Of a DNA stretch of 38,168 bases, positions 16,532-24,097 are shown in pieces. The notes below the pieces were generated by a model. The model did not search any database. It was given only the letters and a program-made list of their open reading frames with translations, and was not told where the DNA came from. The number at the start of each line of letters is the position of its first letter. Positions within the stretch are counted from its first letter, which is position 1. The translations under genes were made by a program, and so were the position numbers. Origin of the DNA: Pedosphaera sp. (GTDB taxonomy: Bacteria; Verrucomicrobiota; Verrucomicrobiia; Limisphaerales; AAA164-E04); the NCBI GenBank assembly GCA_002690655.1, contig NZFL01000024.1:4393-42560 (forward strand), in the 5' to 3' direction.

Positions 16532-17998
16532 TCACGCGATGATGTCCCTGACGACGTTACCATAGACATCAGTAAGTCGGTAATCGCGTCCTGCGTGTCT
16601 GAAGGTCAACTGTTCATGATCAAGCCCCATCAAGTGAAGAACAGTTGCATGAAGGTCGTGCATGTGTACTTTGTTTTCCACAGCCTGATACCCATATTCG
16701 TCCGTCGCACCATAACTGAAACCCGGTTTGACTCCCCCCCCAGCCATCCAGACAGTAAAACCGAATGGATTGTGATCGCGTCCGTTGTTGTTTTGAGAAA
16801 AAGGAGTGCGGCCAAATTCTCCGCCCCACCAGACCAATGTGTCTTCAAGCAAACCTCGTGATTTCAGATCAGTCAGCAAACCCGAAATCGGCTTATCCAC
16901 AGCAAGTGCGTGTTGTTCATGGCGAGGCAGGTTGGAGTGCTGATCCCACTTTGGATTCCCTCCGTCATTATCGCTGTAATTGACCTGAATATAGCGAACT
17001 CCCGATTCTGCCATCTTTCGGGCCAGCAAACATTGGCGCCCGTATTGATCGGTTTCTTTTTCTCCAATACCGTAAATTTTTTGTGTCGCATCAGATTCAG
17101 TATTCAAGTCCATCAATTCCGGTGCGGTCATCTGCATGCGGTAAGCTAGTTCAAAGGCATTGAGGTTTGCATTCATTGCATCGCTTGATGGACTTTGACT
17201 AAGCTGCGTCTCGTTTAGTTTTTGGAGGAGTCGGAATCGCTGCAATTGCTCGGACTGGCTCAATCTTGGATTGATGATATCCTTGATGACTGCTTCCTGG
17301 ACTGCTTGCTCCGCTTTTCCGATAGGTGTGCCCTGGTGAATGGCTGGAAGAAAAGCATTGCCATAATTTTGGGGGCCTCCCATGCGTGCTGTTGGGCAGA
17401 TTGTCACGAAGGAAGGCATATTGGCATTTTCAGTTCCCAAACCGTAGCTGATCCAGCTTCCTACCGAAGGCCGAACGGTATTCACAGAACCTGTATGAAG
17501 AAAAAGTGTCGAAGGCCCATGTGCGACCCCTTCGGTATGCATACTGTGAATGAAACAAAGGTCATCCACATGCTTTGCCGTTTCCGGAAACAATCCTGAG
17601 ACTTGTTTGCCAGTTTGGCCATAGTTTTGAAACTCCCAGAGGGGTTTCATCATCACCTGTTTGGTTGCTTTACGGAAATTATTAAACCGATAGCCCATGA
17701 TGTCTACCTCCTTCATGTGACTTGCCTCCAGATGAGGTTTAAAGTCGAAGGAATCCACATGACTTGGACCTCCTTGCATGAATAGAAAGATGATCCGTTT
17801 GGCACGTGCCGGAATGTAAGATGGCAAGGCTGCAAGAGGATTTTGAGGTGACGAGTTTCCTGCCGTTGATCGGTTGTTTATCCCGGCAAGAGCCAATGAA
17901 CCAAAACCACATGCAGCACGTTTCAGCAAGGCGCGACGTGATTGCAGGCTCTGCCAAACGGAACGGTTCCCTTCAATAGGATTGGGTTCTGAATTCAT
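16532..17998 (-). CDS. DUF1501 domain protein with Tat signal
   Basis: The 488-residue protein carries a twin-arginine signal (SRRALLKRAACGFGSLALAG, residues 20-39) and the DUF1501 body. Landmarks are IIFLFMQGGPSHVDSFDFKP, WISYGLGTENANMPSFV, GVRYIQVNYSDNDGGNPKWD, DTLVWWGGEFGRTPFSQ, NGRDHNPFGFTVWMAGGG and the C-terminal MHDLHATVLHLMGLDHEQLT. The fold is alkaline-phosphatase/sulfatase-like and the protein is exported folded. Its biochemical activity is not established. It is usually paired with a DUF1549/DUF1553 cytochrome-like gene. No such partner lies upstream here, so this copy is an orphan followed by the zinc-ribbon and DsbD-domain genes. Confidence 0.93.
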   Translation of the reverse strand: MNSEPNPIEGNRSVWQSLQSRRALLKRAACGFGSLALAGINNRSTAGNSSPQNPLAALPSYIPARAKRIIFLFMQGGPSHVDSFDFKPHLEASHMKEVDIMGYRFNNFRKATKQVMMKPLWEFQNYGQTGKQVSGLFPETAKHVDDLCFIHSMHTEGVAHGPSTLFLHTGSVNTVRPSVGSWISYGLGTENANMPSFVTICPTARMGGPQNYGNAFLPAIHQGTPIGKAEQAVQEAVIKDIINPRLSQSEQLQRFRLLQKLNETQLSQSPSSDAMNANLNAFELAYRMQMTAPELMDLNTESDATQKIYGIGEKETDQYGRQCLLARKMAESGVRYIQVNYSDNDGGNPKWDQHSNLPRHEQHALAVDKPISGLLTDLKSRGLLEDTLVWWGGEFGRTPFSQNNNGRDHNPFGFTVWMAGGGVKPGFSYGATDEYGYQAVENKVHMHDLHATVLHLMGLDHEQLTFRHAGRDYRLTDVYGNVVRDIIA

Positions 17999-18422
17999 GA
18001 TGTAAGTGTCTCTTTAAACTATATCTGTATCCAAAGGTCGAGAATGAATTCTTATCCAATTCCGAATGTCGAGAGGTTCGATTCAGGAGGTTTGAACCCG
18101 TGGTAGAATGATTCCAGATCCAATTCTGGTTTTCATCCTCATCAAAGGATTGTAAACGAAAACAACTTTCCCAATGCTTCTGCTCTCCGGGCGCAGGCTC
18201 CCGCATTTTGACAGCAGGGAGACGCAGAGGGGTGGCGTTGTTCCGGGCAAAAGAAAATGACCTTGCCCTCATCCATGCAAGCCAAGCTCCTTCACGAAGC
18301 TCTTCTTGTCATGGGGCAGGGCGATCTTGAAACCTTGCATGTTGCCGGTCTATGATTTTACTGCGTGGATGTGGTTTTGTTTCAAAAAATCCAGAAAACT
18401 GAGCACTTAAAGGTTGTTTGCC
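17999..18422. other. Intergenic stretch between divergent genes
   Basis: About 420 bases separate the DUF1501 gene from the phosphatase-cytochrome gene. A minus-strand frame (17973-18272) and a plus-strand 32-codon ORF at 18257 with a single TGA before it reopens are present, but neither shows a family match or ribosome site. AAAGG near 18409-18413 is a plausible ribosome site for the ATG at 18423. No terminator or repeat was found. Confidence 0.5.
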
Positions 18423-19577
18423 ATGAAAATGACAGCATTTGATGATTTGAATCTGACAAAAACGATATTTGGAGTTTTGAATCAGAGAATACCAAATGAT
18501 TTTCGGGAGATTATCTTCTCCTTGAAGTTTTTGGCCATCTCCGCGTTGTGTTTTGGCTGGCAAATAGTTCGTCGTTCAGCAAATGCATGCGTTTTTAAAG
18601 TCTCGGTAGCTTCTCAAGTAGCCTATTTTCTCGTGTCACTTCTCTCCATATGTCGTGATGCGAAATTGGCTCGGTGCAGCGCAGTCATTTGCCTGAGCCT
18701 GCTGTTTGCAGGTGGGGCTGGATGTGTCTCAGCTCATGGCAATGAAGAAACCAAATTGGATCGACCTCAGGCAGAAACGCAGCTGCCCCAGAATTTCAGA
18801 TCCTTTGGCAATGAAATATACGCAGGCGCCGAGCCGGATGCTCTTTCGGATTTTGTTGCATTGAAGCAACGAGGTGTTGCGACCATCGTGAGTGTTGATG
18901 GAGCAAAGCCCAATCTTCAGCTTGCTCGCAGATTCGGCATGAACTACGTCCACATTCCGATCGGATACGATGGTGTCGGTGAAGATCAATCTCGTTCGTT
19001 GGTAAGAGTAGCGCGTGAGGCAAAACGTCCGATTTATGTCCATTGTCATCATGGACGGCATCGAGGCCCGACTGCCGCAGCTTTGATCTGCCTTGAGGAT
19101 GGTGCTGTGACTGTCAACCGGGCTCTGTCACTCATGAACAAGTCAGGGACCAGTAAGGATTATGCAGGTCTATGGGAAAGCATATCAGCATTCGAATCAC
19201 CCTCGGATGATGTGCAACTTCCTGTATTATTCGAAACATACCCCTTGAATGACCTTGTTTCGACCATGGCAAAAATGGATCGTATTCTAGATGGTTTGAA
19301 GCAATCAGAAGCTATTGGGTGGCAGACGCCGCAACATGATCCTGATCAAAACCCGGCCCAAATGGCTTTGCTGATGCGGGAATGGTTTCATGAACTTGCG
19401 CGCAACCCTCAGGAAGGACATGCCCTCAGGATGCGTGAACAATTGCATCATGCTGAGAAGATCTCACGTGATTTGGAAAATGCTCTCAAGGTCGGGAACT
19501 CTAATGCCATAACCAGCTCATTTGGGCAATTGAAGCAATCATGTTCTCAATGTCATTCGAGTTATCGTGACCAGTGA
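18423..19577 (+). CDS. Dual-specificity phosphatase domain fused to a C-terminal cytochrome c-type domain
   Basis: The ATG at 18423 is preceded by AAAGG nine bases upstream and gives 384 residues. A GTG at 18633 would instead give a neat signal peptide ending in CVSAHG, so the N-terminus is uncertain. After hydrophobic segments comes a cyclin-phosphatase-like domain at about 120-250: NFRSFGNEIYAGAEP, GVATIVSVDG, then the active-site loop HCHHGRHRGPTAAA with the CX5R pair Cys208/Arg214. The C-terminal 130 residues are helical and end in CSQCHSSYRDQ, a CxxCH heme site at the very C-terminus as in cytochrome c' or c556. Covalent heme attachment implies a periplasmic location. The combination suggests phosphatase action linked to electron transfer or heme sensing, which is inference. 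It ends in TGA. Confidence 0.8.
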   Translation: MKMTAFDDLNLTKTIFGVLNQRIPNDFREIIFSLKFLAISALCFGWQIVRRSANACVFKVSVASQVAYFLVSLLSICRDAKLARCSAVICLSLLFAGGAGCVSAHGNEETKLDRPQAETQLPQNFRSFGNEIYAGAEPDALSDFVALKQRGVATIVSVDGAKPNLQLARRFGMNYVHIPIGYDGVGEDQSRSLVRVAREAKRPIYVHCHHGRHRGPTAAALICLEDGAVTVNRALSLMNKSGTSKDYAGLWESISAFESPSDDVQLPVLFETYPLNDLVSTMAKMDRILDGLKQSEAIGWQTPQHDPDQNPAQMALLMREWFHELARNPQEGHALRMREQLHHAEKISRDLENALKVGNSNAITSSFGQLKQSCSQCHSSYRDQ

Positions 19578-19780
19578 TGTTGATCTCAAGCGGTTGCGAC
19601 ACTTTCGCGCCCCACGCTATCCAAGCTGTCGATTTTCAGCTCCATGAGCGATCCTTCCTGGTAAATCTGGCGGACTGAACTCCATTTTCCGGGTTGTCGT
19701 TGCTGTAATGAAGCGCAAGTGATGCCAACTGATCTTAACCGTTTGACTTGGTATCCGGCAGGGCTTAGAGTGAATTATCA

Positions 19781-20827
19781 ATGATTGTGTCAGGAGTCAA
19801 TCCAGTTGCCACTGAAAAAGATGTGGTTGAATCAAGGGCCTCAGGAGTTGGGTGGCACTCTCTCCTCAGACCTCTGGAACCTTTTTTGAGTGCCGTCAGT
19901 CACCAGCTTCGACTTCAGGTAGCGGCATTTGAGCCAGAAATTGCTTCCTTCGCCGAATATGCGTTAACAAATCAAGGTAAACAACTTCGCCCGGCTCTGG
20001 TAGGATGTGCTGGTGATGCCGGGTCAGGCTTTTCAGACGATCTCGTCAAAGCCGCGGTTATCATCGAAATGGTTCATCTTGCCACATTAGTGCATGACGA
20101 CATCATGGATGGTGCTGACATGCGCCGAAACCGGCCCACTTTGTGCGCTCATTCCGGCAATGAGATTTCCGTCTTGCTGGGAGATTGCCTCTTCGCTCGC
20201 GCTCTTGAACTTGCTTCCGAATTCCCAACAACCGAAGTATGCGCTCTTGTTTCAAGATCGACACGTAATGTGTGTTCTGGTGAAATCCTGCAAACCCTTC
20301 GTTACAAAAAGTCCCTTCACAACCGCGAGGATTACCTCAAGACCCTCGAGCTCAAAACCGCAGAATTATTCGCATTAAGCTGTGAATTGGGAGGGATGAT
20401 TGGTGGTTTGAATCGTCGTTCTCAGCTGCAATTGAAACAATTCGGTGTTTCCATGGGTATCGCTTATCAGATTTACGACGACTGTCTCGATATTTTTGGC
20501 GATGAAGCCCAAGTGGGCAAGTCTCTTGGCACAGATCTTGCCACCGGGAAGATGACACTTCCGGCGCTCATCATGCTGGAACAAATACCTGAATCTGAAA
20601 AAAACGAAATTATTTCCAAACTTTTTCAGTGGAATGGTGGTCAAATGAACTGGTTGAAGGATTTGTTGAAGCAGGCGCAGTCCCTTGAGGGGTGTGTTGA
20701 TGTGATGCAAGGTTATGTCGATAAGTCAAACACAGCACTGATTGATTTGGAGCAAGATGGACACGGCATCGCCTTGAAGAAGGTAATTTCTTATCTTTCC
20801 CAGCAAATATCCTTGTTGACCTACTAG
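19781..20827 (+). CDS. Long-chain polyprenyl diphosphate synthase
   Basis: This 348-residue trans-prenyltransferase has both aspartate-rich motifs: DDIMD at 106-110, followed by GADMRRNRPT, and DDCLD at 233-237, followed by IFGDEAQVGKSLGTDL and KMTLPAL. The KQLRPAL substrate-binding segment lies near residue 71. The family condenses isopentenyl diphosphate onto allylic diphosphates. A small residue (Ala) five positions before the first DDxxD favours long products, so the likely role is the side chain of the respiratory quinone (octaprenyl or similar). The N-terminal 25 residues are polar and variable. It is followed by the ECF sigma gene after 43 bases, perhaps in one transcript. Confidence 0.92.
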   Translation: MIVSGVNPVATEKDVVESRASGVGWHSLLRPLEPFLSAVSHQLRLQVAAFEPEIASFAEYALTNQGKQLRPALVGCAGDAGSGFSDDLVKAAVIIEMVHLATLVHDDIMDGADMRRNRPTLCAHSGNEISVLLGDCLFARALELASEFPTTEVCALVSRSTRNVCSGEILQTLRYKKSLHNREDYLKTLELKTAELFALSCELGGMIGGLNRRSQLQLKQFGVSMGIAYQIYDDCLDIFGDEAQVGKSLGTDLATGKMTLPALIMLEQIPESEKNEIISKLFQWNGGQMNWLKDLLKQAQSLEGCVDVMQGYVDKSNTALIDLEQDGHGIALKKVISYLSQQISLLTY

Positions 20828-20870
20828 AAACTGAGGTTAAAAACTGAAAACCTTGCACAGCCATAGCCCC

Positions 20871-21497
20871 ATGCAGGCGACGATACCCAAGGAAACGACC
20901 GTCAATAGGAAGCAGATTTGGGCAGAGTATGAGGACGTTGATTTGGTCAAGGCTTCTCAGGATGGAATGTTGGCCGCTTTTGATGAATTGATCCAGCGAT
21001 ACCAACAGAGGGTCTACGCGACCGTTTATCACATGACCTCCAGCCACGAGGACGCGGATGACCTGACTCAGGAAAGTTTCATCAAAGCCTACAAGGCTCT
21101 CAAGCGGTTCAAGGGGGAATCTTCTTTTTACACATGGATCTACCGTATCGCGGTCAACCGCACAATCAATTTCCTCAAGCAGCGCAAACGCAAGTCGTAT
21201 CACATGAGTTTGAATGACATGGATATGCAGGTTGAAAAGCATGCAGATCTGCTGATGTTCATCTCGGACAATACACCCAGGCGCGATTTGCGGCTGAATG
21301 AGTTGCAGGAGAAAATGAACGAAGCGATGCAGAAACTGTCCCAAACGCACCGGTTAACAGTGGCACTGCATGATGTTCAGGGGATGTCTCATGAAGAAAT
21401 CGGTAAGATCATGGATTGCAACACAGGCACTGTCAGATCTCGCCTCTTCTACGCCCGACAACAACTGCAGGCGCTCCTGTCCGAATATCTCAGCTAG
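20871..21497 (+). CDS. ECF-family RNA polymerase sigma factor
   Basis: The ATG at 20871 is preferred over a TTG at 20853 in the same frame and gives 208 residues. Region 2 contains FDELIQRYQQRVYATVYHM, EDADDLTQESFIKAYKAL and SSFYTWIYRIAVNRTINFLK. Region 4 contains LSQTHRLTVALHDVQGMSHE, followed by EIGKIMDCNTGTVRSRLFYA. This is the RpoE-like ECF type that directs polymerase to a small regulon and is usually held by a membrane-bound anti-sigma factor. The next gene, ten bases downstream, encodes a single-pass membrane protein and is the likely partner. The signal sensed is unknown. Confidence 0.95.
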   Translation: MQATIPKETTVNRKQIWAEYEDVDLVKASQDGMLAAFDELIQRYQQRVYATVYHMTSSHEDADDLTQESFIKAYKALKRFKGESSFYTWIYRIAVNRTINFLKQRKRKSYHMSLNDMDMQVEKHADLLMFISDNTPRRDLRLNELQEKMNEAMQKLSQTHRLTVALHDVQGMSHEEIGKIMDCNTGTVRSRLFYARQQLQALLSEYLS

Positions 21498-21507
21498 AAT
21501 TTTCACC

Positions 21508-22017
21508 ATGAACGAACAGTCTGCCCCACACCAAAAAGTTAAAAAGCTGATCGCCTTAAAAAAATTTGAGACGCCCCCTCCGGGCCATCATGATCTGCTG
21601 GCTTCCAAGATAATTTCCAGATTAGAGGTAGAACAGTTGCGTGCGCGTGACCCCTGGCATCGTCGATGGTTGCAGTCCTTGAACTTCAATCCGATGCTTA
21701 CGGCTGCCTACACCGCTGCGATCATGGCACTGTTTGTTTTTGGCTGGCATTACGGGGAACATTTTGAAGCCGACGGCCCGGTCAAATCGTATGGCAGTGC
21801 AGACTTGCGGATGGGGCTCATGGGGCTTTCCTCTGATGAGAGCAATCCCAAGTTGAACCATGGACTTGGGATTGCAGACTTTACCTTGGAAATGTCTCCC
21901 AAAAAGAGCTACTCCAGCATTCAACCGTTTGTTCACATTCCAGGAAGCCTTGTTCCGTGGTTACGGGAGTCATCCGCTATTCAGGCGGGAAATTCCTTAT
22001 GGAACGTCACCCCCTGA
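21508..22017 (+). CDS. Single-pass membrane protein, likely partner of the ECF sigma factor
   Basis: The ATG at 21508, ten bases after the sigma stop, gives 169 residues. A longer frame starting at 21370 overlaps the sigma gene and is not credible. The cytoplasmic N-terminus includes LKKFETPPPGHHDLLASKII, followed by SRLE, and one membrane helix lies at about residues 61-85 (NPMLTAAYTAAIMALFVFGW). A polar periplasmic tail ends the protein. This layout fits an anti-sigma factor, but no HxxxCxxC zinc motif is present, so it is either a non-ZAS anti-sigma or an accessory protein. Its 3' end converges on the alpha/beta hydrolase gene with a ten-base gap. Confidence 0.65.
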   Translation: MNEQSAPHQKVKKLIALKKFETPPPGHHDLLASKIISRLEVEQLRARDPWHRRWLQSLNFNPMLTAAYTAAIMALFVFGWHYGEHFEADGPVKSYGSADLRMGLMGLSSDESNPKLNHGLGIADFTLEMSPKKSYSSIQPFVHIPGSLVPWLRESSAIQAGNSLWNVTP

Positions 22018-22027
22018 TCTTCGTCCC

Positions 22028-22753
22028 TCAAGAATTTAGCCAATCTGCGGCCTTCTGGCACATGATCTTAGTTGCCGATCCATCAAAGACATGGTCAGCA
22101 CCTTCGATTTTGAACAGTTCCACAGGGTTGCTTGCATGAGTCAGGACATCCTGGGAATCTTTCAAAGGCACGACATCATCCTCAACACCATGAATCAATA
22201 ACCATGGAACCTGCACTTGGGAGGCCTGGGGGGTTACCGTATTGATTTCAGCCATATCGTTCATATAAATGGATGACAAGGGGCAGTCTTGATTTTCCCA
22301 CATAACTCCCTCGTCAGGGTTTTCATTACCGAATTCTCTTTCGGCAAACGCTTGTGTATGCACCATGCCAGCCAGAGAAATGAGCCTTTTGATACGTGGA
22401 TCATTGGCCGTTTTTAATACCCCTACTGCACCTCCCATGCTGTGCCCTGCATAGGTGATTTCAAATCCATCCAAGGCATCCAAAATACATCCAAGATCTT
22501 CAATTTCTTTTGAAATGCAGCAATCTGTGAACTTACCCTCGGAAGCCCCGTTGCCCGAAAAGGAAAACCTGAGCGCATGTATTCCTTTTTCTGCCACAGC
22601 GTTGGCTAATGCGACAATCAACGGCCGATCCTTGTTTCCTGTGACTCCATGCCCAATCACAAGCAGCTTGTTCGTTTCTTTTTCCGCTTCATGAAGGGTG
22701 TAATCCAGTTTCTCCCCTTGATGATTCATTATTTCGTTTAATGTGATGCTCAT
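22028..22753 (-). CDS. Alpha/beta-hydrolase fold protein
   Basis: The start is placed at the ATG at 22753 (241 residues), because a longer frame to 22786 would begin inside the terminator hairpin of the gene before it. The oxyanion region VIGHGVTGNKDRPL, nucleophile elbow AGHSMGGAVG, acid in IHGVEDDVVPL and final His in IEGADHVFDG complete the triad. RFSFSGNGASEG resembles serine aminopeptidase-like hydrolases (YdjP/FrsA-type). No signal peptide is seen, so it is cytoplasmic. The substrate is unknown, and an esterase or peptidase activity is inferred. Confidence 0.88.
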   Translation of the reverse strand: MSITLNEIMNHQGEKLDYTLHEAEKETNKLLVIGHGVTGNKDRPLIVALANAVAEKGIHALRFSFSGNGASEGKFTDCCISKEIEDLGCILDALDGFEITYAGHSMGGAVGVLKTANDPRIKRLISLAGMVHTQAFAEREFGNENPDEGVMWENQDCPLSSIYMNDMAEINTVTPQASQVQVPWLLIHGVEDDVVPLKDSQDVLTHASNPVELFKIEGADHVFDGSATKIMCQKAADWLNS

Positions 22754-22765
22754 GAGGTGATGAAC

Positions 22766-22800
22766 ATAAAAGAAAAAGGACGCCATGTGAAGGCGTCCTT
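22766..22800 (-). terminator. Rho-independent terminator of the DUF4399 gene
   Basis: On the minus strand a perfect nine-pair stem (AAGGACGCC with GGCGTCCTT, 22776-22800) with a seven-base loop is followed by a T-rich run read from 22775 down to 22766. It lies 25 bases after the DUF4399 stop codon and just before the alpha/beta hydrolase start, so these two same-direction genes are probably transcribed separately. Confidence 0.85.
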
Positions 22801-22824
22801 GCTTCTAAAAAATGATTTTCTGTG

Positions 22825-23256
22825 CTACTCCTTCACATGAATGGTGATTTTTTCGGAGATCACGGGTTTGTCATGTGGAATGTGAAGATAATCGCCCAGG
22901 ATCAGCTGTAAAGTGTGTTTGCCGGGCTTGAGCTTGAGTATCGTTTCTGTCTGCCCTTTGCCGAAATGGATCACCTTGTTACTGGCCGGTAACGGGATAT
23001 TGAAATCAGGTGCTTCATCAAGATCCAGAAGAAGGTGATGATGACCTGTGTTTTCCAGCTTAACGCCAGCAGGGGCTATACCCATACCGGACAAGCCAAA
23101 CTGCACTTTTACAGTGGTTCCGACGACTTCACCATTGGCCGGTGAAATGATGTAAGAGCGAGCACCTTCCGGGGCTTTTGATTTTGGAAGTGCGTTTTGT
23201 GCGACGCCTACCAACGTGACGAGTGACAATGCCAAAGCGAATACGATTTTTTTCAT
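22825..23256 (-). CDS. DUF4399 domain exported protein
   Basis: The 143 residues comprise a signal peptide (MKKIVFALALSLVTLVGVAQ) and one small beta domain. DUF4399 landmarks are VKVQFGLSGMGIAPAGV, TGHHHLLLD, HFGKGQTETILKLKPGKHTL and LILGDYLHIPHDKPVIS. The conserved His-rich segment could bind metal, but no function is established for the family. It is a single-gene unit with its own terminator and is divergent from the exonuclease gene across 157 bases. Confidence 0.92.
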   Translation of the reverse strand: MKKIVFALALSLVTLVGVAQNALPKSKAPEGARSYIISPANGEVVGTTVKVQFGLSGMGIAPAGVKLENTGHHHLLLDLDEAPDFNIPLPASNKVIHFGKGQTETILKLKPGKHTLQLILGDYLHIPHDKPVISEKITIHVKE

Positions 23257-23413
23257 GGTTGTTTGATAAGTCCTGTGATTGTTAACGTTGTCCTAACTAT
23301 TCTGATCCAGGGTCATGTGCGGTCCTAAACTTTACACGGGCCCGAGTGATGAGCGTTTCAGCCTAATCTGACGCACTGTACTAGTATCAGCAAGTTAAAA
23401 TTCTTTAGCACTT

Positions 23414-23953
23414 ATGTCCGAAAAAAACATAATTTATTTTGATCTGGAAACCCAGAAATCCGCAGCCGAAGTAGGAGGATGGGACAAGATTCGTGATATG
23501 CGGCTGAGTATTGGCGTGACTTACAGCACGGCCAGAGGGTCTTATGAGATTTATGGAGAAGATCGTGTGAACGATCTTATTGACGAAATCATGAAAGCTG
23601 ACCTAGTGGTTGGATTTAATCATATCCGTTTTGATTACGAGGTGCTGCATGGCTACACCATCCTTGATCTATCTCAGGCCCCGAGTCTGGATCTGATGCT
23701 TGATTTACAAAAAGTGCTGGGTCATCGCATCTCTCTGGATGCAGTTGCCACGGCAACCCTGGGAAGCGAAAAAACCGCAGAAGGATTGCAGGCGATCGAG
23801 TGGTTCAAACAAAAAGAGTTTTTGAAAATTGCCGAATACTGCTGCTTTGACGTTAAGATCACCAAATTAGTTCATGAATATGGCAGTGCTTGCAAACAGG
23901 TTTTCTATAACAATAAATTTGGAACCAAAATGTCAGTTGAAGTTGACTGGTGA
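23414..23953 (+). CDS. RNase H-fold DEDDy 3'-5' exonuclease-like protein (YprB type)
   Basis: This is a 179-residue protein. The acidic motifs of DEDD exonucleases are in order: IYFDLET with Asp10 and Glu12, VVGFNHIRFDYEVL with Asp74, and EYCCFDV with Tyr142 and Asp146 (YxxxD, the DEDDy form). The compact size matches stand-alone YprB/RNase_H_2 domains. It is expected to degrade single-stranded DNA or RNA ends with two metal ions. It is sometimes fused to helicases, but here it is free-standing. It starts without a visible ribosome site. The next gene begins 142 bases downstream. Confidence 0.82.
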   Translation: MSEKNIIYFDLETQKSAAEVGGWDKIRDMRLSIGVTYSTARGSYEIYGEDRVNDLIDEIMKADLVVGFNHIRFDYEVLHGYTILDLSQAPSLDLMLDLQKVLGHRISLDAVATATLGSEKTAEGLQAIEWFKQKEFLKIAEYCCFDVKITKLVHEYGSACKQVFYNNKFGTKMSVEVDW

Positions 23954-24048
23954 CTCTTGATGGAAAGCCAGAGTGCCCATCATCCAGACCACGCGATGCC
24001 GTTAGTCCCCGATACCTTGCCCGGGCATTCATTTGTCTGATGCACATT

Positions 24049-24097
24049 CTTAAGCATCGACTCCAGTGCGCTGCTTAAGTCAATATATCCAATATAT
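24049..24097 (+). repeat. Inverted repeat and tandem repeat in the leader of the pterin-binding gene
   Basis: CTTAAGCA (24049-24056) and TGCTTAAG (24072-24079) form a perfect eight-pair dyad with a 15-base spacer. Immediately after, CAATATAT is repeated in tandem at 24081-24088 and 24090-24097, and the second copy contains the first bases of the ATG at 24096. This could be an operator or a leader hairpin that controls translation of the next gene. Confidence 0.45.

Noticed and set aside
17973-18272. Minus-strand 99-codon ORF upstream of the DUF1501 gene
   Set aside because: It overlaps the DUF1501 start in another frame, has no domain similarity, and was checked and rejected as a remnant of a DUF1553 partner.
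18257-18472. Plus-strand ORF (MTLPSSMQAKLLHEALLVMG...) interrupted by one TGA at 18353
   Set aside because: Considered as a second selenoprotein, but there is no redox motif around the TGA, no hairpin after it, no ribosome site, and the frame overlaps the start of the phosphatase-cytochrome gene.
21370-21507. N-terminal extension of the sigma partner gene into the sigma gene
   Set aside because: The extension is out of frame with, and fully inside, the sigma region 4 coding sequence. The ATG at 21508 gives a sensible protein.
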